In this document: one piece after another, positions 16,556-26,349 of the stretch
Layout: each line of letters begins with the position of its first letter
Numbering within the stretch: position 1 is the first letter of the stretch
DNA from: Pseudovibrio brasiliensis
Lineage (GTDB): Bacteria > Pseudomonadota > Alphaproteobacteria > Rhizobiales > Stappiaceae
Direction of reading: 5' to 3'
Length of the DNA: 64,000 nt
NCBI RefSeq assembly: GCF_018282095.1
Contig: NZ_CP074126.1
Span: 2,056,501 to 2,120,500, forward strand
Position numbers and translations under genes: made by a program
The notes under the pieces: generated by a model
Seen by the model: the letters and a program-made list of their open reading frames with translations, nothing else
What the model was told of the DNA's origin: nothing
The model's database searches: none

Positions 16556-18580
16556 ATGTCTTCAACAAACCTTGTGTCTAAAATTTGCTTAGCTGCAGGC
16601 GTAAGCCTCTGCGCTGTCATGGCAAGTTCGGCACTGGCCGATAAGATGCCGGTTGAGCAGTCCATGTCCACATTGGAGTATGAGCTGCTGTCGCGCGGTG
16701 ATCTGTGGACCTACAAAAAGCTGGATGGGTACAGCGAAGCACCATTCCTGAATGATCTGGTCAAAGCAGGCAAGCTGCCACCAGTTGAAGAGCGCTTGCC
16801 GGCAGAACCACTCGTCATGAAAACCATGGCAATGTCCGACGGTATCGGCGTTTACGGCGGCGTGTTCCGCCATGTAATCGGTGGTCGTCCGGAAGGCTGG
16901 AACTGGCTCGCTGGTCAGCATCAGGGCTGGGGTGGCATTAACATGGCCATTCAGGAGTGTCTCGTTCGCAATGGACCACTCTGGCAGGTCAAAGCAGAAG
17001 AGCAGTCCGGTCCACTACCCAACCTTGCTAAAAGCTGGGAGTGGAGCGAAGACAAGACCGAGCTGACCATGCATCTGGTTGAAGGCGTCAAATGGTCTGA
17101 CGGTGACCCGTTTGATACAGAAGACATTCGGTTCTGGTGGGAAGACAACGTTCAGGATGAAAACGTTGCATCCCGTTTGCCAAAAGGTGGCCTTGGCGAC
17201 GGAACCACTCTTGAAGTGATTGATGCTTACACATTCAAGTTCACCTTCACCAAGCCGCAAGGCCCGGAAATCCTGAAGTCTCTGGCATATATTCAGGGCT
17301 GCCCGGGGCCTGCACATGCTTTGAAAGCAAAGCATCCGAAGTACAATAAGGATGCATCCTACGAAGAGTACCGCAATGCAATGCCAGCAGACGCGGTGCC
17401 GCCAGTTGTTCTTGGCGGTTGGGTGCCGGTGCGCCACAAAGCTGATGAGCTGGTAATCCTACGTCGCAATCCGTATTACTGGAAGACAGATGAAGCAGGC
17501 AATCAGCTGCCGTACATCAATGAGATGCACTTTAAACTGACCACATGGTCGGATCGCACCACGCAGGCCGTGGCAGGAACAGCTGACTTCTCGAACATGG
17601 AAAATCCGGGCAATTACGTTGAAGGGCTCAAACAGACCTTATCCGCAGATGCACCGGTAAAAGCCAACTTCGGACCACGTGTTCTGTCATGGCGTTTGGA
17701 ACTAAATTTCTCGGAGACAAACGGTGTTCAGGATGAAGTGGACGCTGAACTCCGCAAGTTCTTCAGGCAAAAAGACTTCCGTGTTGCTCTCAGTCATGCG
17801 CTTGATCGTCAGGCGATCGGCCAGTCAGTAGCCCGCGGTCCGTTCATGTATCCGTACTCTGGCGGCTTCTCCAACGGGTCTCCGTATTATGATTACGACA
17901 GCACTGTCTACTACCCGTATGACCTGGCAAAAGCCAATGCCATGCTGGATGCTTTGGGCATCAAAGACACAGATGGCAACGGCATTCGCAACATGCCGGG
18001 TTCAGGGGCTGATCTTGAAATCGACATGACGACGGATCGTAGGCAAGTCACTGATAAAAAACAGGCTGATGCTATCATCCTGATGTTGGCAGAAGCAGGT
18101 GTCCGTGTGCTTATCCGCAACGTGGATACCATCGATACTGCGTCGAAAAATGGCGACTTCAACATGTTGATCCGCCGGAAAGAGTGGGCACTGCCAACAC
18201 GTGAAACCTGTTTCCATCTGCCAATCGCGAACAGCTGTCCTGATCGGCACCTTCCTGGTTCAGATGGTACTCGCAATCTGATGGACTTCGAAGTTGAGAT
18301 GGTCGACGCCTACAACACCATCCTGTCCAGCTGGGATGCCGTTGAAGCAGCTGAAGCTGCCAAAACAATCCAGCGTCTGTGGACCGAAAATGCCTACACC
18401 ATTGGCACCGTTCAGGCTCCTGCTGCGCTACTCGTCAACAAGCGCATCAAGAACGCTCACCCCGGCACACCAGTCAACATGTTCGAATGGGCAGAAGACG
18501 GTGTGGTGCGTGAGCGCCTCTGGACACCAAAGGATCAGCAGTTGAAAGAACTCCTCCCAGGAACAATCGCTGAATACTAA
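16556..18580 (+). CDS. ABC transporter substrate-binding protein, family 5 (alpha-galactoside/peptide type)
   Basis: A 674-residue periplasmic binding protein of the SBP_bac_5 family, the class that binds peptides, nickel and, in rhizobia, alpha-galactosides (AgpA). ATG 16556 follows GGGGGAGG; an in-frame TTG directly before it is not needed. The signal peptide ends near AVMASSALA at residue 29. The family core appears around LAKSWEWSEDKTELTMHLVEGVKWSDG (near 155). It is longer than dipeptide-binding proteins (about 530), as AgpA-like proteins are. A stem-loop separates it from the two permease genes. With melA and a MelR-like regulator alongside, alpha-galactoside uptake is favoured over peptides. 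Confidence 0.85.
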   Translation: MSSTNLVSKICLAAGVSLCAVMASSALADKMPVEQSMSTLEYELLSRGDLWTYKKLDGYSEAPFLNDLVKAGKLPPVEERLPAEPLVMKTMAMSDGIGVYGGVFRHVIGGRPEGWNWLAGQHQGWGGINMAIQECLVRNGPLWQVKAEEQSGPLPNLAKSWEWSEDKTELTMHLVEGVKWSDGDPFDTEDIRFWWEDNVQDENVASRLPKGGLGDGTTLEVIDAYTFKFTFTKPQGPEILKSLAYIQGCPGPAHALKAKHPKYNKDASYEEYRNAMPADAVPPVVLGGWVPVRHKADELVILRRNPYYWKTDEAGNQLPYINEMHFKLTTWSDRTTQAVAGTADFSNMENPGNYVEGLKQTLSADAPVKANFGPRVLSWRLELNFSETNGVQDEVDAELRKFFRQKDFRVALSHALDRQAIGQSVARGPFMYPYSGGFSNGSPYYDYDSTVYYPYDLAKANAMLDALGIKDTDGNGIRNMPGSGADLEIDMTTDRRQVTDKKQADAIILMLAEAGVRVLIRNVDTIDTASKNGDFNMLIRRKEWALPTRETCFHLPIANSCPDRHLPGSDGTRNLMDFEVEMVDAYNTILSSWDAVEAAEAAKTIQRLWTENAYTIGTVQAPAALLVNKRIKNAHPGTPVNMFEWAEDGVVRERLWTPKDQQLKELLPGTIAEY

Positions 18581-18587
18581 GGCAGAA

Positions 18588-18613
18588 AGGGCGGGCCGCT
18601 TCTGGCCCGCCCT
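18588..18613 (+). other. Very stable intra-operon hairpin after the binding-protein gene
   Basis: AGGGCGGGCC (18588-18597) and GGCCCGCCCT (18604-18613) form a perfect 10-bp GC stem with a 6-base loop and no U-run. It probably protects the upstream mRNA and sets a high ratio of binding protein to permease. Confidence 0.6.
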
Positions 18614-18658
18614 CGCAATAATAAGCAAAAAATGCTCATAGCTGGGAGGGCTAGATAG

Positions 18659-19684
18659 ATGGGCCTGTTACGCTTTTTGGCGCAACGTGCAGCTGCAACA
18701 CTGGTCTTGTTGATTGGGATCTCCATTGTATCCTTCGCAATCATACAAGCCGTACCGGGCGACTACGTTGACATGTGGATGTCTACCACTGCCGCACAAA
18801 CCGGGCAATCCCGTGCAGTTTTGGAACCTCAAGCAGAAATTCTTCGCGCACAGCTAGGGCTGGATCAGCCCGTTGTCGTGCAGTACTGGCGCTGGATCGT
18901 CGGCATCGTCTCCGCTGGTAATTTTGGAGATTCGTTCTTCTTCTCCAAACCAGTCACGGAAGTCATCGGCCTGCGTCTGCCACGCACATTGGCTCTGGCA
19001 TTCACTGCAATGGTACTCGCCCAGTTCATCGGTGGAGCGCTTGGTGTTTACGCAGCAATGAACCAGTACAAGCTTGGCGACACCATTTCGACTATCGTTG
19101 CTTTTCTCGGCATCGTCATCCCGAAATTCGTGGTCTCGCTGATCATTTTGTATTATCTGGCCTTCGTCTGGCACTCACCCTACATCGGCGCACTTCAGTC
19201 GCCTGAGTACCTTCTGCAGGACCATTGGTCTCTTGATAAGCTCTGGGACTTCCTCAAACACGTCTGGCCAATCTTGCTCATCTCCATCTGGGCAGGGCAG
19301 GCATACACGCTGCGCATGATGCGCGGAAACCTGCTGGATGTGATGAAATCCCAGTACATTGAAACCGCGCGCGCCAAAGGCTTGTCCCGCCGTCGCATCA
19401 TTATGGTGCACGCCATCCCGAATGCGCTGCATCCCGTCATCATGAACATCGGCAGCCGCTTTGAGTACATGATCAAAGGTGAAATCGAGATCGCCATCGT
19501 TCTTGGCGTTCCGACAATCGGTCCGCTGATCCTGTCTTCAGTTGCTGAGCGCGATATGTATGTGGTCGCTGCAATCTTCATGCTCGTCGCCACCATCATG
19601 GTGGTCGGAAATCTGGTCGCTGACCTGCTTCTGGCTGTTGTTGACCCACGTGTCCGTCAGGCTGCTATGGAAGGAAACACGTGA
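18659..19684 (+). CDS. ABC transporter permease, DppB/AgpB type
   Basis: A 341-residue inner-membrane subunit of an oligopeptide-type importer. An N-terminal signal-anchor (LVLLIGISIVSFAIIQAVPGDY) is typical of DppB/OppB proteins, and five more hydrophobic segments follow. The cytoplasmic loop that docks with the ATPase is ETARAKGLSRRRIIMVHAIPNALHP near residue 238. Start 18659 lies after GGGAGGGCTAGAT. The next permease gene overlaps its end by four bases. Confidence 0.9.
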   Translation: MGLLRFLAQRAAATLVLLIGISIVSFAIIQAVPGDYVDMWMSTTAAQTGQSRAVLEPQAEILRAQLGLDQPVVVQYWRWIVGIVSAGNFGDSFFFSKPVTEVIGLRLPRTLALAFTAMVLAQFIGGALGVYAAMNQYKLGDTISTIVAFLGIVIPKFVVSLIILYYLAFVWHSPYIGALQSPEYLLQDHWSLDKLWDFLKHVWPILLISIWAGQAYTLRMMRGNLLDVMKSQYIETARAKGLSRRRIIMVHAIPNALHPVIMNIGSRFEYMIKGEIEIAIVLGVPTIGPLILSSVAERDMYVVAAIFMLVATIMVVGNLVADLLLAVVDPRVRQAAMEGNT

Positions 19685-20826
19685 TGACCCAGATTGAGAG
19701 CGATGCAATTGAGCACGGCAGTGTAGACGCACAGCAACTGGCAGAAGACCGGCCTTCCATTTCTTACTGGGGCCTCGTTGTTCGCCGCTTCGTCCGCAAC
19801 AAATATGGCATGGTGGGCTTCATCGCCTGCACGCTGATTTTCCTGACGGCCATTTTCGCGGGCTTCATCGCGCCATATGGACCGCAAACTGCCAACCGTG
19901 CGGCGCTGTATTCACCGCCGCAAACACTGCATTTCTTCACACCAGAAGGTAGCTTGACCACGCCATACGTCACCGGCTTCAAAGAAGAAATGAACATGCA
20001 GACCTTCGAGATCACTTTTGTACCTGATCTCGATAAGATCTCCTACGTCGCTCTGTTTGTGGAAGGGGAGCCCTGGCAGTTTCTGGGCATGACCTTCAAC
20101 ACCCACCTGTTTGGCACAAAAGACGGCAGCAAGTTCCACATTCTGGGTACGGACAATCTGGGCCGTGATGTGTACTCCCGTATGATCTACGGCACTCGCA
20201 TCACATTGCTCATGGCGCTGTTGGTGATGGGCTCCGCTTGCGTAATCGGCATCATTATGGGCGTCAGCTCAGGCTACTTCGGCGGTCTTTATGATCTGGT
20301 CGTCCAGCGACTGGTGGAGTTCATCAAAGCGTTCCCGGATCTTCCGCTCTATCTGGCCTTAGTTGCCTTGCTGCCGCGCCGCGCTGAACCGATCACCATC
20401 TTCATCATGTTCGCATGTATCCTCGTGCTGCTGAGATGGGCGGACCTCTGCCGTGAGCTGCGCGGCAAAGTTTTCTCCATGCGCAATCTGGAGTATGTCC
20501 GGGCCGCTGAAGCTGTGGGGGCATCCAACAGCCGTATCATTGGCGCCCATATCGTGCCGAATACGTCTTCGCACATCATCGTCTGGGCGACCTACCAGTT
20601 GCCGGAAATCATCTTGCTGGAGAGCTTCTTGTCATTCCTCGGAGTGGGCATTCAACAGCCAATGGTGTCCTGGGGCAGCATGCTCAATCAGATCCTCGAC
20701 TTTCAGTCCTTCAGCGCTGCGCCATGGATGATGGCACCAGTTGCGATGATCATCATTTCTGTACTCGCCTTCAACGCCGCTGGCGATGGCCTTCGTGATG
20801 CAATGGATCCCTACAGCAATGCCTAG
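19681..20826 (+). CDS. ABC transporter permease, DppC/AgpC type
   Basis: A 381-residue partner permease. The first membrane segment is at about residues 42-64, then a long periplasmic insertion of about 100 residues, and the DppC hallmark LGTDNLGRDVYSRMIYGTRITL near residue 153. The ATPase-docking EYVRAAEAVGASNSRIIGAHIVPNT lies near 270. It is longer than ordinary DppC (about 300) because of the insertion, as in the opine and alpha-galactoside branch. It overlaps the upstream permease by four bases and the ATPase gene by eight. Confidence 0.9.
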   Translation: MMTQIESDAIEHGSVDAQQLAEDRPSISYWGLVVRRFVRNKYGMVGFIACTLIFLTAIFAGFIAPYGPQTANRAALYSPPQTLHFFTPEGSLTTPYVTGFKEEMNMQTFEITFVPDLDKISYVALFVEGEPWQFLGMTFNTHLFGTKDGSKFHILGTDNLGRDVYSRMIYGTRITLLMALLVMGSACVIGIIMGVSSGYFGGLYDLVVQRLVEFIKAFPDLPLYLALVALLPRRAEPITIFIMFACILVLLRWADLCRELRGKVFSMRNLEYVRAAEAVGASNSRIIGAHIVPNTSSHIIVWATYQLPEIILLESFLSFLGVGIQQPMVSWGSMLNQILDFQSFSAAPWMMAPVAMIIISVLAFNAAGDGLRDAMDPYSNA

Positions 20827-22441
20827 TATCGACCAAACACAACACAAAGACCTTCTCACCATCCGCGACGTGGCCGTCAGCTTCAAAACCGTGACGGGAA
20901 CAGTGGAGGCGGTGAAGGGCGTCAGCTATTCCGTAGCAAAGGGCGAAACGCTGGCCGTAGTGGGCGAGTCTGGCTCTGGCAAGTCCGTCACCGCCCGTGC
21001 GATCATGGGTATGCTGGCAGAAAATGCTACTCTGGCGGAAGGCTCGCACATCGAGTTTGATGACCGTGATCTGGCGAGTATGAGTGAGCTGGAGCTGCAA
21101 AAGATCCGTGGTAATCGCATCTCCATGATCTTTCAGGAACCGCTCACCAGCCTCAATCCGGTCTATCGCATTGGCGATCAAATCATCGAGATGATCCGCT
21201 CTCATCGAAAAATCTCCAAGGCAGAAGCCAAAACTGAGGCCATCCGCATGCTGGATGAGGTGAAGATCCCGGATCCGGAAATCCGCTTCAGCCAGTATCC
21301 GCACCAGCTCTCAGGTGGCCAGCGCCAGCGTGTCATGATTGCAATGGCACTGGCAAACGAGCCGGACCTTCTAATTGCAGATGAACCAACCACGGCGCTG
21401 GACGTTACCGTACAGGCCGAAATCCTGAAGCTCATGAAAGAGCTACAGCAACGCCACAACATGGCAATCATCCTTATCACCCACGACCTTAACGTGGTGC
21501 GTCAGGTGAGTGATCGGGTGTGCGTTATGCGGGCAGGGAAACTTGTGGAGACGGGGACGACCAAAGAGGTCTTTGAAACGCCATCTCACCCGTACACCCG
21601 GCACCTGATCGCCAGTGAGCCAACAGGCTCGCCAGATGAGCTAGAGGAGGGGCTATATGACCTGCTGCAGGCAGATAAAGTGCGGGTCACGTTCAAATCC
21701 AAACACGGTAGCTTCTTCAGCCGTAAAACCAAGGAACTGGTCGCGGTCAATGACATCTCCCTAAAGATCAGATCAGGCGAAACGCTTGGGATCGTAGGGG
21801 AGTCTGGATCAGGCAAGTCCACTCTGGGCATGTCGATCCTGCAGCTTCTCAAGGCGGATGCAGGCGCCATCACCTTTGATGGTGACCGGATCGATAACCT
21901 AACCAAGAAGGAGCTGAAACCGCTCAGAACTGACCTGCAAGTGGTCTTTCAGGACCCATTCTCTTCGCTTAACCCGCGTATGGTCGTGGGAGAGATTGTG
22001 GGCGAGGGCCTTAAGGTCAATGGCATCGGCGGCAGTCATAAAGAGCGGCAGTCCATGGTCGCAGAAGCTCTGGACGCGGTGCAGATGCCACGCAGCACCA
22101 TGGATCGCTTTCCCCACGAGTTCTCTGGCGGACAGCGCCAGAGGATCGCCATTGCGCGCTCCATCGTTTTAAAGCCTAAGTTCATCCTGCTGGATGAGCC
22201 AACGTCTGCTCTCGATCTGTCCATTCAGGCGCAGATCATCGACCTGCTGAAAGACCTGCGCGACAAGCTGAAGCTGAGCTATCTCTTCATCAGTCATGAT
22301 CTGAAGGTCGTCAAAGCCTTGTGCCATAACGTGATGGTCATGCAGCACGGCAATGTGGTGGAAGCTGGTAAAACGCTGGATGTCCTGCACAGACCACAAA
22401 CCGAGTACACGCAGCGGCTGGTTTCTGCGGCGTATCTCTAA
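20819..22441 (+). CDS. ABC transporter ATPase with two fused nucleotide-binding domains (DppD-DppF type)
   Basis: A 540-residue cytoplasmic protein holding two complete ATPase domains: Walker A GESGSGKSVTAR, signature LSGGQRQR and Walker B LLIADEPTTALD in the N-terminal half; GESGSGKSTLG, FSGGQRQR and ILLDEPTSALD in the C-terminal half. The C-terminal extension of the oligopeptide family (HPYTRHLIASEP) follows the first domain. I place the start at ATG 20819, which overlaps the permease stop and is close to the natural N-terminus; in-frame ATGs at 20786 and 20798 lie deeper in the permease gene. It energises the preceding permeases. Confidence 0.9.
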   Translation: MPSIDQTQHKDLLTIRDVAVSFKTVTGTVEAVKGVSYSVAKGETLAVVGESGSGKSVTARAIMGMLAENATLAEGSHIEFDDRDLASMSELELQKIRGNRISMIFQEPLTSLNPVYRIGDQIIEMIRSHRKISKAEAKTEAIRMLDEVKIPDPEIRFSQYPHQLSGGQRQRVMIAMALANEPDLLIADEPTTALDVTVQAEILKLMKELQQRHNMAIILITHDLNVVRQVSDRVCVMRAGKLVETGTTKEVFETPSHPYTRHLIASEPTGSPDELEEGLYDLLQADKVRVTFKSKHGSFFSRKTKELVAVNDISLKIRSGETLGIVGESGSGKSTLGMSILQLLKADAGAITFDGDRIDNLTKKELKPLRTDLQVVFQDPFSSLNPRMVVGEIVGEGLKVNGIGGSHKERQSMVAEALDAVQMPRSTMDRFPHEFSGGQRQRIAIARSIVLKPKFILLDEPTSALDLSIQAQIIDLLKDLRDKLKLSYLFISHDLKVVKALCHNVMVMQHGNVVEAGKTLDVLHRPQTEYTQRLVSAAYL

Positions 22442-22448
22442 CGGTTCC

Positions 22449-22473
22449 GATGGCGGCGTTCATCGTCGCCATC
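22449..22473. terminator. Hairpin between convergent genes
   Basis: GATGGCGGCG (22449-22458) pairs with CGTCGCCATC (22464-22473), one G-U pair, loop of 5. No U-run on either side. It sits in the 41-bp gap between the converging ATPase and DUF3422 genes and could stop both transcripts. Confidence 0.5.
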
Positions 22474-22482
22474 ACTAACCAT

Positions 22483-23793
22483 TCAGTGCGCTACTTTGAG
22501 TTTTCGGAGGAAGTACCAAAGCACTCCAACCACCAATGGCACGGATGCGGCCATGCCCACAGCGGGATCAATCGGCGACCCAAGCGTCTTGGCACCTTTC
22601 AATGCGTACCCAATCAGACTGATTACATAATACGAGATCGCCGCGACGGAGAGGCCTTCTACGGTCTGTTGCAGACGCAGCTGAAACGTGGCGCGCTGAT
22701 CCATCGAGCTCAACAGATCCCGGTTCTGCCGTTCCAGCTCCACATCCACCCGAGCCCGCAGCAAACCCACTGCGCGCGTCAACTTGCGGGATAGGTTAGC
22801 CTGTCGCTCCTCAATGGCCCGGCACGTCTGCATGGCAGGGGCGAGCCGGCGGTTCAAAAAGCGTCCGATCATGTCGTAACCAGAAACGCTGGCCTCTCCC
22901 AGTGTCTCAAGACGACGTCTCACAATGTCAGAGTAAGCTCGCGTCGCCCCAAACCGAAAAAGGCTCTCCATGGCAGAGGCCTCCAGATCGGCTGCAAGTG
23001 AGGAAAGGTCTGACAAAAGTTCCTCGTTTTGAGCCAGCGACTGTGGCTTAGCACTGCCGGAACTGCGAAGTTGCGAGGTAATCTGAACCAGCTCATCCTC
23101 AATCCGGCTGACGATGACCTGCTGCTTGCGCGCTTCATAAAGCCCTAGCAGAGATAGTGTCTTGTAGGTTTCCAATTCCAACACCCGCCGCACAGTTGCG
23201 CCGAGTTCCAATGGAGAAAGCCCATAATCCAGCAGCAGAAAGGAAACAATGCCTTCCTCATTGGCCCGAAAGTCAGTCACCAATGTCGCCCGCCCTTCAA
23301 TCACCTCAGAGACACTAAGACTTGCCGGGTCAAACTCCTCAAATAGGTCTTCTGAGAGTGGAGAGACTGCGGTTTTTACGGTGAGCTGAACGGCAGCAAT
23401 CAGCTCTCCGGGAGGCGAGAGTTTACCTTCTGCAAATAGGGAAGAACTGATTGATCGATCATCACAGAGAGCTGCTTTCAGAGGCTTTTCAATGGCATAG
23501 GTGGAGAACTCGCTGTGTTGCTCCCAACGCAGTGAATAGCCCTCAAAGGCATGGTGCAAATAATGCTCTGAAACCTCATCGGCATGCTCACCTGTGAACA
23601 TGGAAAGCGCCTGTCGCTCCGCGTGTTTGCAGTCCTGATCCACGATGAATGCATACTGCAAAATCTGCCATTCACCGTGGAACGGCACAAAAGGACGAGC
23701 ATGGACTTCTGCAAGAATAGCTTGCCGAAGTGGATGTTCAGGAAATGGTAGAGCCTCTGGTGTCGCCTCCAACAGATCGTCTAGTTCACTCAA
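22483..23793 (-). CDS. DUF3422 family membrane protein
   Basis: A 436-residue member of DUF3422, recognised by the N-terminal HPLRQAILAEVHARPF (residues 20-35) and RFGATRAYSDIVRRRLETLGE near 285. A helical, partly coiled-coil middle (about 300-370) leads to two predicted membrane segments near the C-terminus (SVAAISYYVISLIGYAL and GMAASVPLVVGVLWYFL). The family is common in alpha- and betaproteobacteria and has no known function. The frame begins at TTG 23793 with GAGG six bases before it; no in-frame ATG lies nearby. It stands alone, converging with the ABC ATPase gene. Confidence 0.85.
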   Translation of the reverse strand: MSELDDLLEATPEALPFPEHPLRQAILAEVHARPFVPFHGEWQILQYAFIVDQDCKHAERQALSMFTGEHADEVSEHYLHHAFEGYSLRWEQHSEFSTYAIEKPLKAALCDDRSISSSLFAEGKLSPPGELIAAVQLTVKTAVSPLSEDLFEEFDPASLSVSEVIEGRATLVTDFRANEEGIVSFLLLDYGLSPLELGATVRRVLELETYKTLSLLGLYEARKQQVIVSRIEDELVQITSQLRSSGSAKPQSLAQNEELLSDLSSLAADLEASAMESLFRFGATRAYSDIVRRRLETLGEASVSGYDMIGRFLNRRLAPAMQTCRAIEERQANLSRKLTRAVGLLRARVDVELERQNRDLLSSMDQRATFQLRLQQTVEGLSVAAISYYVISLIGYALKGAKTLGSPIDPAVGMAASVPLVVGVLWYFLRKLKVAH

Positions 23794-24004
23794 TGCGCCC
23801 TCATGATCTTCATGCCCGAAAGGTTGAGTGTGAAGCAGACTGCTTTTGTGATCTACATAAAACTACGTATTGCGCGCGATTGTCGCAGGGCAGTCGTTGC
23901 AAACAATACGAAATCTAAGTCGAATCCTTCAGGTTCATCATAGTGAACTCTAAGACTTGGAAACTACACACTGTGCCCAAAACATCATCTGTTGAGGGCT
24001 GAAT

Positions 24005-25501
24005 ATGAGAGTGCCACTTGCTGCGGTCCTGTTGACCTGTTCTACCGCTCTGGTTTGGGCAGAGCCTGATTTTCCTCAAAAAAACAATCGATGGTTTGAA
24101 GCTGCGGAAGCTGAAATCCAGAGTAAACTGGCTCAGCAACCCATTACAAAACCTGCCAAAAACATAATTCTGATGATCGCGGATGGCAATGGCATCGCGA
24201 CCAATTACGCCACGCGCATCTTTCAGGGCCAGCAAAACGGTTTGCTGGGGGAAGAAAACGTTCTGCCTCAAGAGGCCTTTCCTCACAGCGCACTGGTTAA
24301 AACCTACAACGTTAATGCGCAAACACCAGATTCTGCAGGAACCGGCACGGCCTTTCATTCAGGGGTCAAGACCAAATCCGGTGTGCTGGGCGTCGATGAA
24401 ACAGTGAACTTTGCCGATTGCTCAGCAGTCGAAGCAGGCAGTGTCGCGACCATTGCCGAAGTTCTGGCTGCCCTGGGCAAAGCTGTCGGCATCATCACAA
24501 CGGCCAGCCTGACCGATGCAACACCGGCCTCCGCCTACGCTCACGTGGCCTCAAGGCGCTATGAAGATGATGCCAGCGTGCCGGAAGGTTGTGATGTTCC
24601 GGATATCGCTGTGCAGCTGCTGGACCAGATCAAAAACGGCACCATCGATATCGCCATGGGAGGAGGGCGCCGCCATATGCTCCCTGAAGCGGCAACAGAC
24701 AAAGACAGCAAAGATCGAAACCGCAGAGATGGCCGCAATCTCATTGACGAAGCCAAAGAGTTTGGCGCCACCTATGTGTGGGATGAGAAGTCTTTCAGTG
24801 AACTTGATCCCTCAGCTGGCAAGCCAGTGCTTGGTGTTTTTAGTTCAGGTCACATGGATTACAACTATGACCGAAAAGACCAGCCATCCCTCGCAGAAAT
24901 GGTGAAACTGACCATTGAATCGCTGCAGGATAATGAAAATGGCTTCTATATGCTGGTGGAAGGAGGTCGTGTTGACCACGCCAATCATGCCGGAAACCTC
25001 TTCCGTGCGCTGACGGACGGCGTTGCTTTTGCAGAGGCTGTCGCCATGGCAGAGCAGATGACCAGTGATCAGGATACGCTGATCATCGTGACAGCAGACC
25101 ATGCTCACACGCTCTCTTTCAATGGTTATTGTGGTCGCGGTTCACCCATCAACGGCCTGTGCATGGGGATCGACAACAACGGCGTCAAACACACTGACGA
25201 AATGCTTCTGGGACTGGATGGCAAGCCATACACCGTTGCGAGTTATCTGAACGGCACGGGATCCATTCTAACAGAAGAAAATAACTGGTTCGGCACGCGT
25301 TCTGTCGTCTCTCAGGAAGAAGCGCTGGACCCAGACTACAAACAGCAATCGCTGCTTCCGCTGGACAAGGAAACACATGCCGGAACGGATGTTGCGGTCT
25401 ATGCCAAAGGCCCATGGGCGCACCTGTTTGATGGCACGATTGAACAGAACTACATCTTCAACGTCATGAACTACGCCGCTAACGCTAAAGAAGAGGAGTA
25501 A
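24005..25501 (+). CDS. phoA: Alkaline phosphatase
   Basis: A 498-residue exported phosphomonoesterase. The signal peptide MRVPLAAVLLTCSTALVWA is followed by the mature protein. Metal and active-site residues are visible: D60 (MIADGNG), nucleophile S110 (PDSAGTGTA), the LVEGGRVDHANHAGN metal segment near 320, VTADHAHT near 362 and a C-terminal H in THAGTDV. It frees phosphate from organic esters in the periplasm. I looked for a Pho box in the 211-bp upstream gap and found only weak matches, so phosphate control is not shown by sequence. Confidence 0.92.
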   Translation: MRVPLAAVLLTCSTALVWAEPDFPQKNNRWFEAAEAEIQSKLAQQPITKPAKNIILMIADGNGIATNYATRIFQGQQNGLLGEENVLPQEAFPHSALVKTYNVNAQTPDSAGTGTAFHSGVKTKSGVLGVDETVNFADCSAVEAGSVATIAEVLAALGKAVGIITTASLTDATPASAYAHVASRRYEDDASVPEGCDVPDIAVQLLDQIKNGTIDIAMGGGRRHMLPEAATDKDSKDRNRRDGRNLIDEAKEFGATYVWDEKSFSELDPSAGKPVLGVFSSGHMDYNYDRKDQPSLAEMVKLTIESLQDNENGFYMLVEGGRVDHANHAGNLFRALTDGVAFAEAVAMAEQMTSDQDTLIIVTADHAHTLSFNGYCGRGSPINGLCMGIDNNGVKHTDEMLLGLDGKPYTVASYLNGTGSILTEENNWFGTRSVVSQEEALDPDYKQQSLLPLDKETHAGTDVAVYAKGPWAHLFDGTIEQNYIFNVMNYAANAKEEE

Positions 25502-25653
25502 AGGCGCTTGGTACCTCGGTGTATCATCCGCATTGTCGACTTTAGCTTCTCTTTGATCTCGCGAAAATTTGTCGGGGGATCAGATCAGTTTAACCTCGAA
25601 ATGCACACTGACCTGACGTAGGTTTCGGGCTCATTTTGCAAAAGTGAGTTCCG

Positions 25654-26346
25654 ATGATTGAGTTCGAAAAGAAGTTGGAAGCCGCGCTGAAAGCGCATGA
25701 TCAGAGCGATGATGCCAGTCATGACCTCTACCACGCCCGCCGCGTAAAATTGGCTGCGCTGGATATCGCTGCACGCCGTGGCGAAGGGGACGAGGAAGTG
25801 CTTGTCGCTGCAGCCTATTTGCATGATCTGGTCAACGTTCCCAAGAACTCTCCAGACCGAGCAAAAGCCTCCAAACTGTCCGCAGACGCAGCTGAACCCA
25901 TCCTTCAGGAACTCGGCGTTTCTGCTGACAAAATCGAACGTATCAAACACGCCGTCGAAGCGCACAGCTTCTCAGCGGAAATCGAGCCACAAACCATCGA
26001 AGCCAAGATCCTGCAGGACGCAGACCGGCTGGAGTCCCTCGGTGCTATCGGCATCGCACGCACGTTCTACATCGCCAAAACCATGAACTCCAACCTGTTC
26101 CATGGTGGTGACCTGTTTGCCAGTGAACGTGAGCTTGATGACAAGACCTTCGGTGTCGATCACTTCGCGCTGAAACTGCTGAAACTGCACAAGACCATGC
26201 AGACTAAGGAAGGTCGTGAAGTCGCGCGCGAACGTACCGACTACATGATCGGCTTCCTAAAGCAACTGGCCGCTGAAACAGGCTTCACCTATCCAGAAAA
26301 TCACGATCTCTGGATCGAAGAAGAAGCGCCGAAAGTCACCTCCTGA
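25654..26346 (+). CDS. HD-domain phosphohydrolase
   Basis: A 230-residue cytosolic metal-dependent phosphohydrolase. The HD motif residues are H27 (HDLYHARRV), H57-D58 (AAYLHDLVN) and a distal D in LQDADRLESLGAIG near 123. The layout matches the stand-alone HD proteins of the YedJ type rather than RelA or GGDEF-linked forms; the natural substrate is unknown, perhaps a nucleotide. Start 25654 follows GTGAGTTCCG. It ends three bases from the stop of the convergent LacI gene. Confidence 0.85.
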   Translation: MIEFEKKLEAALKAHDQSDDASHDLYHARRVKLAALDIAARRGEGDEEVLVAAAYLHDLVNVPKNSPDRAKASKLSADAAEPILQELGVSADKIERIKHAVEAHSFSAEIEPQTIEAKILQDADRLESLGAIGIARTFYIAKTMNSNLFHGGDLFASERELDDKTFGVDHFALKLLKLHKTMQTKEGREVARERTDYMIGFLKQLAAETGFTYPENHDLWIEEEAPKVTS

Positions 26347-26349
26347 ACC

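Noticed and set aside
23794-24004. Pho box before phoA
   Set aside because: Only weak fragments of the CTGTCAT repeat are present, not a tandem site.
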